NCBI RefSeq assembly: GCF_014198605.1
Contig: NZ_JACIHU010000004.1
DNA from: Rhizobium etli_C
Lineage (GTDB): Bacteria; Pseudomonadota; Alphaproteobacteria; Rhizobiales; Rhizobiaceae
DNA: 64,000 bases
Strand: one strand, 5' to 3'
Shown here: positions 8,534-16,063 of the stretch, piece after piece
Layout: each line of letters begins with the position of its first letter
Position numbering within the stretch: the first letter of the stretch is position 1
Made by a program: the position numbers and the translations under genes
The notes under the pieces: generated by a model
Databases searched by the model: none
Told to the model about the DNA's origin: nothing
What the model saw: the letters and a program-made list of their open reading frames with translations, nothing else

Positions 8534-9703
8534 CTAAGCCGCCAACGCCCGCAACGGATGCAGCGTGCCATCACTATAGACGAAGCGGCCGGCGCGGAAG
8601 GTGGCGCGGATGCGGTTGATGTCGCCCGGCTCGACCGCGACCAGATCGGCGCGCTGTCCGATGGCGATCTCGCCGCGGTCCAGGAGGCCGGCGGAGCGGG
8701 CGGCGTTGCCGGTCGCCATGGCGACGGCGGCCGGCAGGCCGCCTTCCACCGTGTCGGCGAGCTTGAAGATGCCGGGCACGAAGGCAGCCGGATGATAATC
8801 GGCGGCGATGACGCTGAGCAGGCCCGCCCTTGCGGCATCGAGGGCGCTGAGATTGCCCGACATCGACTGGCCGCGCAGCGCGTTCGGCGCGCCCATCAGC
8901 GTCCAGAGGCCGAGGCGGCGCGCCTCTTCGGCGGCGGGTGCGGTGACCGGAAACTCGCTGATGGTGACGCCGAGATCGTGCATTTCGGCGACCTTCTCGA
9001 TGCTGTCGTCGTCGTGCGAGGCGAGCGACAGCTTGTGCTTCAGCGACAGCGCGACAATCTCTCTCAGCTTGGCCTCGATGTCGGGGTTATTGCGCATGGC
9101 GATGCGCTTGGCGACGATCTCGGCGGCCATTTCCTCGGAGATGGCGCGGCGCTCGGAAATGCTGAGGATATAGCTTTGCAGGTTGTTGTACTGGCCCTGG
9201 CCGGGCGTGTGGTCGGTGAGCGACACCATGTCGATCTGGTCGGCATTCAGCAGGCGCTCGAGCGCCGGCGCGGCGCCGACATTGGTGATTTCGTAGCGGG
9301 CATGGACGCGGTGGTCGATCAACAGATTGTCGCGCAGGCGGTTGATGCCCTCGATTACCGCAGACGTCGTCTCCAGCGAGCGGACATGGCCGTAGACGCT
9401 TTCGGTGGCGAAGGAGACGGCGGCAAAGGCGGTGGTGACACCGGCGGCGGCAAGCTTCTTGTCGAGCTCGTGGATGCCGAAATCGATCGGCATCGTCGCA
9501 TTCGGCCGCGGCGCGATCTCGCGCTCGATCATGTCGCCGTGCAGATCGACGAATCCCGGCATCAGCAGCCGTCCGCCGCCGTCGATCGCAGCCGCAGCGA
9601 CCGGCTCCGGCCGGATCTCGGCGATGGTGCCATCCTCAATACGCACGGAACCGTCGCTCACCACTTGGTCGGGGAGAACGAGGGTGAAATTGCTGAGCCA
9701 CAT
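8534..9703 (-). CDS. phnM: PhnM, alpha-D-ribose 1-methylphosphonate 5-triphosphate diphosphatase
   Basis: An amidohydrolase-fold protein of 389 residues with the PhnM hallmark DLHGDMIEREIAPRP near residue 57, where the H-x-H metal motif of other amidohydrolases appears as HGD. It removes pyrophosphate from the ribose-triphosphate intermediate of the C-P lyase pathway. Other phn genes (phnG-L) are absent here; the neighbours upstream are a NUDIX hydrolase and a molybdopterin oxidoreductase, so this is a stand-alone or second copy. Start ATG at 9703 gives MWLSNFTLVLPD, the usual N terminus. Confidence 0.9.
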   Translation of the reverse strand: MWLSNFTLVLPDQVVSDGSVRIEDGTIAEIRPEPVAAAAIDGGGRLLMPGFVDLHGDMIEREIAPRPNATMPIDFGIHELDKKLAAAGVTTAFAAVSFATESVYGHVRSLETTSAVIEGINRLRDNLLIDHRVHARYEITNVGAAPALERLLNADQIDMVSLTDHTPGQGQYNNLQSYILSISERRAISEEMAAEIVAKRIAMRNNPDIEAKLREIVALSLKHKLSLASHDDDSIEKVAEMHDLGVTISEFPVTAPAAEEARRLGLWTLMGAPNALRGQSMSGNLSALDAARAGLLSVIAADYHPAAFVPGIFKLADTVEGGLPAAVAMATGNAARSAGLLDRGEIAIGQRADLVAVEPGDINRIRATFRAGRFVYSDGTLHPLRALAA

Positions 9704-9833
9704 AGGCTTTCTCCTGACCGCATCCGATGATCGACAAAGCGCAGCGGATAGAACCGCTTCGTGACAAACGTATGAATTCCCAAGCGCTGGCAGCTCCATG
9801 CGAGAGCCGACACGGGTGCAAGACGGCCGACCG

Positions 9834-10424
9834 TTATCCGATCCTGTTCCTGTTCAATGCCGCCCATTGCAGAAGCATGATCGTCTTGGCGTCGAAAATC
9901 TCGCCGGTCTCGATCATCCTGTTGGCATCGTTGAGCGGGATTTCGAGAACTTCGATGTCCTCGTGCTCCTCGTCCAGGCCGCCGCCTTCGGCGACGCGAT
10001 CGTCGGTGTCGATGAGGGCCGCGAAGAAATGGACGACTTCGGTGATGGCACCCGGCGACATATAACATTTGAACAGGAAGCGCGCCTCGCGCAGGCGATA
10101 GCCGGTCTCCTCCATCGCCTCGCGGCGGATCGCCGCCTCGGGATGATCGTCGTCGAGCAGGCCGGCCGGCACTTCGATCATCCAGGCGGGATCGCCGTTC
10201 AGATGCACGGCAAGGCGGAACTGGCGGACGAGAACGACGAGGTCGCGTTTGGGATCATAAAGCAGGATGCAGGCGGCGGGCGTGCGGTGGTAGACCTCCC
10301 GCTTCAACTGCTGGGTCGCGCCCTTGCGATCGATGTAATCGAGCAGGTAGCTGCTCAGCCGCGTCCAGCCATTCGACAGCGTTTGCTCGCTGACGATCTT
10401 CATGCGTGATTTCGGCTGCATCAT
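9834..10424 (-). CDS. NUDIX hydrolase (NudK/ADP-ribose pyrophosphatase type)
   Basis: A 196-residue NUDIX protein that probably splits a nucleoside diphosphate sugar. The Nudix box reads G-x5-E-x7-REAMEETGY from GLLDDDHPEAAIRREAMEET, with all metal-binding acidic residues present, and a short preceding AGLL segment matches the ADP-ribose/GDP-mannose branch. Its ATG overlaps the stop of the molybdopterin oxidoreductase gene by 4 nt, so the two are coupled. phnM follows after 130 nt. The substrate is inferred only from subfamily resemblance. Confidence 0.88.
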   Translation of the reverse strand: MMQPKSRMKIVSEQTLSNGWTRLSSYLLDYIDRKGATQQLKREVYHRTPAACILLYDPKRDLVVLVRQFRLAVHLNGDPAWMIEVPAGLLDDDHPEAAIRREAMEETGYRLREARFLFKCYMSPGAITEVVHFFAALIDTDDRVAEGGGLDEEHEDIEVLEIPLNDANRMIETGEIFDAKTIMLLQWAALNRNRIG

Positions 10425-12559
10425 GCTGTGTCCCTGCGAAGCCAGACCTTGTTGTCGTGTATGGCCGCTCCGCCATAGGGCGCAACGGGGTCGGCGCCGG
10501 TCAGAACGTTGATGCCCTCGCCGTCGATATGCGCCTTGTTCGGCCAGAGGCCCTCGGCGATCAGCACGCCCGGCTTGACCTCGGTGGTGATGCGGGCATG
10601 GATGCGAAGATCGCCGCGGCCGTTGCCGATGCGGACAAGATCGCCATGCGCGATGCCATTGGCTTCGGCATCAACAGGATTGATCATGACCTCGGGGCGG
10701 CCTTCCTTCTGACGCGACGTCTTGGTTTCGGAAAAGCTCGAATTGAGGAAGTTGCGGGCCGGCGACGTGGCGAGCCGGAAGGGATGATCGGGATCGGCGA
10801 CTTCGATGACATCGACCTGATCGGGGAAGGCGGGAAGCTCCCCATGCGGCCCGAGCGCGCCGATCGCCGCCGGGGGCTTGTTCGGCGCCGGCTGGTTGAT
10901 CCAGTCCGGCCGGAAGTGGAACTTGCCGTCCGGATGGGCAAAACCGTTGAGGAAATGCGCCTCTTCGAAAGCCGGCTGGCGATCGAACCATTTGTGTTCG
11001 AGGAAGTGATCGTAATCCGGGAGATCGCTCGATTTCAGGATGCGGTCGACCATTTCGCGGGCGGTGAAGCCGAAGCCGGGGCGATCGGCGACGCCGAGGC
11101 GTTTTGCCAGTTCCTCGATGACGAAGAGATTGGTGCGCACGGTTGGCGGCGGCTCGACCAGCTTCGGCCCGAGCAGGATATGGTTCTGGCCGCCGGCCCG
11201 ATAGATATCGTCATGCTCGACGAACATCGTCGCGGGAATGACGATGTCGGCGATATCGGCCGTTTCGGTCATGAACTGCTCGTGCACGGCGACGAAGAGA
11301 TCGTCGCGGGCAAAGCCGCGCCTGACGAGGCGCTGCTCGGGGGCGATGTTTGCCGGGTTGGTGTTCTGGATCAGCATTGCCGTCACCGGGCCGCGATGGC
11401 GCAGCGCCACCGGATCGCCGGTCAGCACCCGGCCGATCTGCGACTGATCGAGCATGCGGATATCGGCATCCTTCATCGACCGGCCGGTCAGTTCCGCATT
11501 GTTCATGCGGAAGATATCGCTGTTCGAATGGAAGGCGCCGCCGCCCTCATATTGCCAGGAGCCGAGAACGGTGGCGACCGAGGCGGCGGCATGCATGGCG
11601 ACCGCGCCGTTGCGCTGGCGGGTGAAGCCGTAGCCGAGGCGGAAGAAGGTCTTTTTCGTCGTGCCGACGAGGCGGGCAAAGGCTTCGATCTCCTCGACCG
11701 AAAGGCCGGTGATATCGGCGGCCCATTGCGGCGTCCTGGTTTTCAGATGCGCTTCGAGACCCTCGGGATCATCGGCATATCTAGCCATATAGTCCCTGTC
11801 GGCATGGCCGTCGCGGAAGGCGACGTGCATGACGGCGCAGGCCAGTGCCGCATCGGTGCCGGGCCTGACGATCAAGGCCATGTCGGCCTGCTTCATCGTC
11901 GGATTGTCGTAGATGTCGATGACGACGATCTTGGCGCCGCGTTCCTTGCGCGACTTGATGGCGTGGGTCATCACGTTGACCTGGGTCGAGACCGCGTTGG
12001 TGCCCCAGATGACGACGCAATCGGTGCGGCCCATCTCGCGCGGGTCCGGGCCGCGCAGCGTGCCGGTCGCCATGGTGAAGCCGGTCCAGGCGGGATTGGT
12101 GCAGATCGAGGAGAAGAAGCCGGAATAGCGTTTGGCATGGCGCAGGCGATCGATCGAATCGCGCTGCACCCAGCCCATGGTGCCGGCGTAGAAATAGGGC
12201 CAGATCGCCTCGCTGCCGTCCTTTGCTTCGGCCTTCACGAAGGCTTCGGCGATCTCATCCAGCGCATCGTCCCAGGAAATCTGCTGCCACTGCCCTGCCC
12301 CCTTGGCGCCGGCGCGGCGCAAGGGATGCATCAGCCGGTCTGGATGATAGAGCCGTTCGGCATAACGGGCGACCTTGGCGCAGATGACGCCCGCGGTGTA
12401 GGAATGATCGTTGGCGCCACGCACGCGGCCGATACGCCCGTCCTCAGATAGTTCGACCTCCAGCGCGCAGGTGGAGGGACAGTCGTGCGGACAGGCCGTG
12501 TGGCCCAGCCTGGTGTCCGACTTCAGGGATTTGGCGTCGATGGGGGTCGCAATGTTCAT
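10421..12559 (-). CDS. Molybdopterin-dependent oxidoreductase (DMSO reductase superfamily)
   Basis: A 712-residue cytoplasmic Mo/W-bis-MGD enzyme. The N terminus shows CPHDCPSTCALEV and a fourth Cys in AGVICAKV, the ligands of a [4Fe-4S] cluster, followed by the large molybdopterin domain and a C-terminal dinucleotide-binding domain (FRLATSPARNFLNSSFSE, MINPVDAEANGI). There is no Tat signal, and no electron-transfer subunit lies next to it. The Cys in SSICTNPAW is a candidate Mo ligand. Start ATG at 12559 (MNIATPIDAK) is chosen over the longer frame. The substrate is unknown; it is coupled to the NUDIX gene. Confidence 0.88.
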   Translation of the reverse strand: MNIATPIDAKSLKSDTRLGHTACPHDCPSTCALEVELSEDGRIGRVRGANDHSYTAGVICAKVARYAERLYHPDRLMHPLRRAGAKGAGQWQQISWDDALDEIAEAFVKAEAKDGSEAIWPYFYAGTMGWVQRDSIDRLRHAKRYSGFFSSICTNPAWTGFTMATGTLRGPDPREMGRTDCVVIWGTNAVSTQVNVMTHAIKSRKERGAKIVVIDIYDNPTMKQADMALIVRPGTDAALACAVMHVAFRDGHADRDYMARYADDPEGLEAHLKTRTPQWAADITGLSVEEIEAFARLVGTTKKTFFRLGYGFTRQRNGAVAMHAAASVATVLGSWQYEGGGAFHSNSDIFRMNNAELTGRSMKDADIRMLDQSQIGRVLTGDPVALRHRGPVTAMLIQNTNPANIAPEQRLVRRGFARDDLFVAVHEQFMTETADIADIVIPATMFVEHDDIYRAGGQNHILLGPKLVEPPPTVRTNLFVIEELAKRLGVADRPGFGFTAREMVDRILKSSDLPDYDHFLEHKWFDRQPAFEEAHFLNGFAHPDGKFHFRPDWINQPAPNKPPAAIGALGPHGELPAFPDQVDVIEVADPDHPFRLATSPARNFLNSSFSETKTSRQKEGRPEVMINPVDAEANGIAHGDLVRIGNGRGDLRIHARITTEVKPGVLIAEGLWPNKAHIDGEGINVLTGADPVAPYGGAAIHDNKVWLRRDTA

Positions 12560-12641
12560 GGCATTTGTATATTCCAAGGCTTGAATGGCCAAAAGCCAGA
12601 AAAACTCCCCATGACGCGAATTCATACGGACATCAGCGAAA

Positions 12642-13511
12642 ATGAACTACCGCCACATCTACCACGCGGGCAATTTTGCCGATGTGCTGAAACATGCCGT
12701 GCTGGCGCGGCTGATCCGCTACATGCAGAAGAAGGAAGGCGGATTCCGCGTGCTCGACACGCATGCCGGCATCGGGCTCTACGACCTTTCCTCCGAGGAG
12801 GCGCAGAAAACCGGCGAATGGCTTGAGGGCATCGGCAAGCTGATGGAGGCCGACCTCGGACCGCAGGTTTCCGAGCTGCTGGAACCCTACCTCTCTGCAA
12901 TTCGCGAACTCAATCCCGAGGGCGGCATCCGCTTCTATCCGGGATCGCCGAAACTGGCGCGCATGCTGTTCCGACCGCAGGACCGGCTGTCGGCGATGGA
13001 GCTGCATCCCGAGGACTATGCCCGCTTGCACCGGCTGTTCGAAGGCGATCACCATGCCCGCATCACCGAACTCGACGGCTGGCTGGCGCTCGGTGCGCAT
13101 CTGCCGCCGAAAGAAAAGCGCGGCATCGTGCTCGTCGATCCGCCCTTCGAGGAGGAGGACGAATATCAGCGTCTGGCCAAGGGGCTGGAAAGGGCCTATC
13201 GGCGCTTTCCCGGCGGCACCTACTGCCTGTGGTATCCGCTGAAGAAGGGCGCCCCGATCAAGGAATTCCACGAGACGCTGCAGTCGCTCGACATTCCGAA
13301 AATGCTCTGCGCCGAACTGACCGTGCGCAGCGATCGCGGCATGACAGGACTGACGGGCTCCGGCCTCGTCATCGTCAATCCGCCTTTCACGCTGAAGGGC
13401 GAGCTGCATCAGCTGCTGCCGGCGCTGAAAGACCATCTGGCGCAGGACCGTTTCGCCTCGCACCGCGCCTTCTGGCTGCGCGGCGAGAACAAGACGATCA
13501 AGGACGATTGA
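12642..13511 (+). CDS. rlmJ: 23S rRNA (adenine(2030)-N(6))-methyltransferase
   Basis: Methylates A2030 of 23S rRNA. The 289-residue protein starts MNYRHIYHAGNFADVLKH, the invariant N terminus of RlmJ/YhiR, has the SAM loop DTHAGIGLYDL, and the N6-methyltransferase motif DPPFEEEDEY (DPPF). Length is normal. It is divergent from the molybdopterin oxidoreductase across about 80 nt that must hold both promoters. Confidence 0.95.
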   Translation: MNYRHIYHAGNFADVLKHAVLARLIRYMQKKEGGFRVLDTHAGIGLYDLSSEEAQKTGEWLEGIGKLMEADLGPQVSELLEPYLSAIRELNPEGGIRFYPGSPKLARMLFRPQDRLSAMELHPEDYARLHRLFEGDHHARITELDGWLALGAHLPPKEKRGIVLVDPPFEEEDEYQRLAKGLERAYRRFPGGTYCLWYPLKKGAPIKEFHETLQSLDIPKMLCAELTVRSDRGMTGLTGSGLVIVNPPFTLKGELHQLLPALKDHLAQDRFASHRAFWLRGENKTIKDD

Positions 13512-13517
13512 TCTTTT

Positions 13518-13539
13518 CGAAAATCGATTCCGATTCTCG
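13518..13539. repeat. 22-nt rhizobial palindrome, copy 1
   Basis: CGAAAATCG, ATTC, then CGATTCTCG: a 9-bp stem with one mismatch. The same element in the opposite orientation, with its mismatch at another position, occurs at 18197-18218. It lies just after rlmJ and before the GST gene. Confidence 0.65.
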
Positions 13540-13601
13540 GGCTTATGCGCTAGCTTCGGGAACAGCCCGCCTACAGATCTCCAAATTTCATCAGGTGTCC
13601 C

Positions 13602-14198
13602 ATGAAGCTGCTTTGCTCACCCGCCTCGCCCTATTCCAGCAAGGTCAGGATGGCCGCGCATTATCTGGGCATCGAGCTGAATGCCATCCGGGTCGATACC
13701 AATACCGGGCCGGCGATCCTTGTGGATAACAACCCGCTCGGCAAAATCCCCACGCTTCTGACCGATGACGGCGCCTCGATCTTCGACAGCGTGGCCATCA
13801 TGCATTATTTCGATCGGCTGACGAAGGGCGGGCTGTACCCTTCTAAGAAAGGTAAGCGCACTGATGCCGAGGTCCTCGAAGCGCTCTGCGACGGGATCTG
13901 CGATTGCCTGCTCGCGATCGTCTACGAGCGGCGCTTCCGCGAGGAGGAAAAGGTTCACCAGCCCTGGATCGACCGACAATGGAAGAAGGCGACGGCCGGG
14001 CTCGCTCATCTCGGCGCCAACCTGCCGAAGCCAGGTAAGAATCTGAACGGCGGACATTTCGCGCTCGCCGCCACGCTCGATTATCTCGACCTGCGTTTCA
14101 AGGACCAGTGGGAAGCCGATCATGCGCCGCTGATCGACTGGCTGGCGCAGTTCGAAAAGAAATTCCCCGCCCATCGCGAGCTCAAGGCAAGCGCATAA
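13602..14198 (+). CDS. Glutathione S-transferase family protein
   Basis: A 198-residue GST-fold protein. The N-terminal thioredoxin-like domain has CSPASPYSSKVRM, NPLGKIPTL with the cis-Pro, and DSVAIMHYFD, which together form the glutathione site. The helical C domain follows. The catalytic residue could be Ser or Cys of the first motif. It is transcribed alone, and converges with the RopB-like gene across a strong hairpin. The physiological substrate cannot be told. Confidence 0.88.
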   Translation: MKLLCSPASPYSSKVRMAAHYLGIELNAIRVDTNTGPAILVDNNPLGKIPTLLTDDGASIFDSVAIMHYFDRLTKGGLYPSKKGKRTDAEVLEALCDGICDCLLAIVYERRFREEEKVHQPWIDRQWKKATAGLAHLGANLPKPGKNLNGGHFALAATLDYLDLRFKDQWEADHAPLIDWLAQFEKKFPAHRELKASA

Positions 14199-14244
14199 CC
14201 GGCGACTCGGTTACGGGGCCGCCTGCGAATGACGGCCAAACAGC

Positions 14245-14269
14245 AAAAAAGCCGGGCGACGTGCCCGGC
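14245..14269 (-). terminator. Rho-independent terminator of the RopB-like gene
   Basis: An 8-bp stem (GCCGGGCG/CGCCCGGC type, plus-strand 14251-14269) followed on the minus strand by TTTTTT (14250-14245). It sits 26 nt beyond the porin stop codon and has the correct orientation for it; in the other direction only TTCCTCG follows. Confidence 0.85.
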
Positions 14270-14294
14270 TTCCTCGTATTTCTGTCCAGTCGGC

Positions 14295-14930
14295 TTAGAA
14301 CTTGACGCCGATACCGAGCTTGACGCTGTTCTCGTCGTAACCGCGTGAGAAGCTGCCGGAGTCGAGGTCGTAATCCTTGCTCTGGTAATCGGTGTAGCGA
14401 TATTCCAGGCGCGTCGTGATGTTGTTGGTCACGAAGGCTTCGACGCCGGCGCCGACCGTATAGCCGTAAGCCGTCTTGCTTTCGTCCGAGGTGTCGTCGG
14501 AGACCTTGATGTTGCCGAGGGCAAGACCGGCCGTACCGTAGAGCAGGAAGGGGTTCATGTCGTAGCCGACGCGGCCACGGACGGAGCCGTTCCAGCCATA
14601 CTTGTTCTTGACGCCGCCCGAGGAAACGTCGTCGCCGCTGTAGCCGAGGTCGGATTCAACGCCGTAAACGATCTGGCCCTGCTGCCAGTTGTAGCCGGTG
14701 AAGACCTGGCCGCCGAAACCGTAGGTGTGACGGTCGGAACCGAAGTCACCCATGTTGTAGGTGCCGGCGCCGCCGAGGTAGAAGCCCTCCCAGTTGCCGG
14801 CCGGCTTGACCGGGGCGTCCTGGGCGATCGGTGCTTCCGGAACCTGATCGACGGCATCGGCCGCCTGAGCTGCCGAGACGCCCGCGATTGCAAAAGCAGA
14901 GGCCATGAGGCCAGCAATGAGTACACGCAT
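14295..14930 (-). CDS. RopB/Omp25-type outer membrane beta-barrel protein
   Basis: A 211-residue outer membrane protein: a signal peptide of about 23 residues ending SAAQA-A, a short Pro-rich linker (PEAPIAQDAPVKPAGNW), then an eight-strand barrel starting GFYLGGAGTYNMGDF and ending LGIGVKF with a C-terminal Phe. This is the Omp25/Omp31/RopB family, abundant in Rhizobiales and tied to envelope integrity. AGGAG lies about 7 nt before the ATG. It has its own terminator and a 365-nt upstream region. Confidence 0.88.
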   Translation of the reverse strand: MRVLIAGLMASAFAIAGVSAAQAADAVDQVPEAPIAQDAPVKPAGNWEGFYLGGAGTYNMGDFGSDRHTYGFGGQVFTGYNWQQGQIVYGVESDLGYSGDDVSSGGVKNKYGWNGSVRGRVGYDMNPFLLYGTAGLALGNIKVSDDTSDESKTAYGYTVGAGVEAFVTNNITTRLEYRYTDYQSKDYDLDSGSFSRGYDENSVKLGIGVKF

Positions 14931-15295
14931 ACTTTTCTCCTTTCAGTCCCGCGCCGCTTTTCATCTGTCTATCAGCGAAGCATTGGCGGGGAAATTGCCA
15001 GATGTCCCTTCCGGATCGAGACTGAAATTGAAACTGAAATGCGGATTTGAAAGAGCCAAATTGTGATATCATTGTGGCTGCCGCATGGCCGAAATTCGAT
15101 GTTGCTTCAGCGCAACATACGCTTCATTAACCATACCGAAGTGTTAAACTTAAAATACTTATTTTAAGAAATCGCATTCTTAAATAATACATAGAATATC
15201 GGGCCAACGAAGGCAACCGCAGCGGCCTATTTATATAATCTCCCCGGCCACCTATATAGTCTGCCAACAGACTCGCGGGATCAGAAGGCAAGATT
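14931..15295. promoter_or_regulatory. Divergent upstream region of the RopB-like gene and the SDR gene
   Basis: 365 nt without a gene and AT-rich on its right half. It holds a perfect 20-nt palindrome, CTTAAAATA and TATTTTAAG around CT (15149-15168), and a TTAACCAT at 15127-15134, the form of a CtrA half-site. Both divergent genes must be controlled from here. I cannot place -35/-10 boxes with confidence. Confidence 0.5.
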
Positions 15296-16063
15296 TTGAA
15301 CCACAAAAGACTTCGCGCGGCCCTCATAACCGGGGCTGCCAAGAGAATAGGCCGGGCAATCGCCGAAGACCTTGCTGCACATGGCTTTTCCGTCGCCATC
15401 CATGCGAACGGCTCCGTCGGCGAAGCCGAAGAGCTGGCGGCGGAATTGCGGCGGAAGGCATATCGGGCGATCGCGCTCAAGGCCGACCTTACCGATATCG
15501 GCGAAACCAGCGAGCTGATCAAAAGAGCGTCGGAAGCACTCGGTCCGATCGACCTGCTGGTCAACAATGCCTCCATCTTCCGCCAGGATTCGGCCCGCGG
15601 TTTCGATGCGGAAGCATGGGCGCAGCATTTCGATATCCATGTGCGCGCGCCCTCGATTCTTGCCGCAGCCTTTGCCGAGCAGTTGCCTGACGAAACGACC
15701 GGACTGATCGTCAACATCATCGACCAGCGCGTCTGGGCGCTCAATCCGGGCTTCTACTCCTATACCCTCTCCAAGGCGGCGCTCTGGACGGCGACGCAGA
15801 CGATGGCACAGACCTTTGCGCCGAAGCTGCGCGTCAACGCCATCGGTCCCGGCCCGACGGTGCGCAGTGCGCGGCAATCGGAAGAGGACTTCCAGGCTCA
15901 GATCGACGGGCTTATCATGAAGGCAGGGCCGGGATTCGGCGAGTTCGGACAAACGATTCGCTTCCTCTTCGACACGCCCTCGATCACCGGCCAGATGATT
16001 GCCCTCGACGGCGGCCAGCACCTCGCCTGGCAGACGCCCGACGTGGCGGAGATTACGGAATGA
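15296..16063 (+). CDS. SDR family oxidoreductase (FolM/pteridine reductase-like)
   Basis: A 255-residue short-chain dehydrogenase. It has the cofactor loop TGAAKRIGRAIA, NNAS in the NNAG position, and the catalytic block YSYTLSKAALW (Tyr, Lys). Arg at the RIG position and the N-terminal ITGAAKRIG resemble pteridine reductases, so dihydromonapterin/dihydrofolate reduction is possible. Translation appears to start at a TTG (15296) with AGAAGG 7 nt upstream; no ATG fits. Its stop overlaps the uvrC ATG by 4 nt. Confidence 0.85.
   Translation: MNHKRLRAALITGAAKRIGRAIAEDLAAHGFSVAIHANGSVGEAEELAAELRRKAYRAIALKADLTDIGETSELIKRASEALGPIDLLVNNASIFRQDSARGFDAEAWAQHFDIHVRAPSILAAAFAEQLPDETTGLIVNIIDQRVWALNPGFYSYTLSKAALWTATQTMAQTFAPKLRVNAIGPGPTVRSARQSEEDFQAQIDGLIMKAGPGFGEFGQTIRFLFDTPSITGQMIALDGGQHLAWQTPDVAEITE

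Noticed and set aside
9704..9833. A Pho box before phnM
   Set aside because: TTGTCAC-N4-CGGTTCT matches the second 7-mer at only four of seven positions, and no -10 follows at the right distance.
10406..12451. A 681-codon plus-strand open frame opposite the Mo oxidoreductase
   Set aside because: Antisense shadow of a real gene, with no recognisable motifs.
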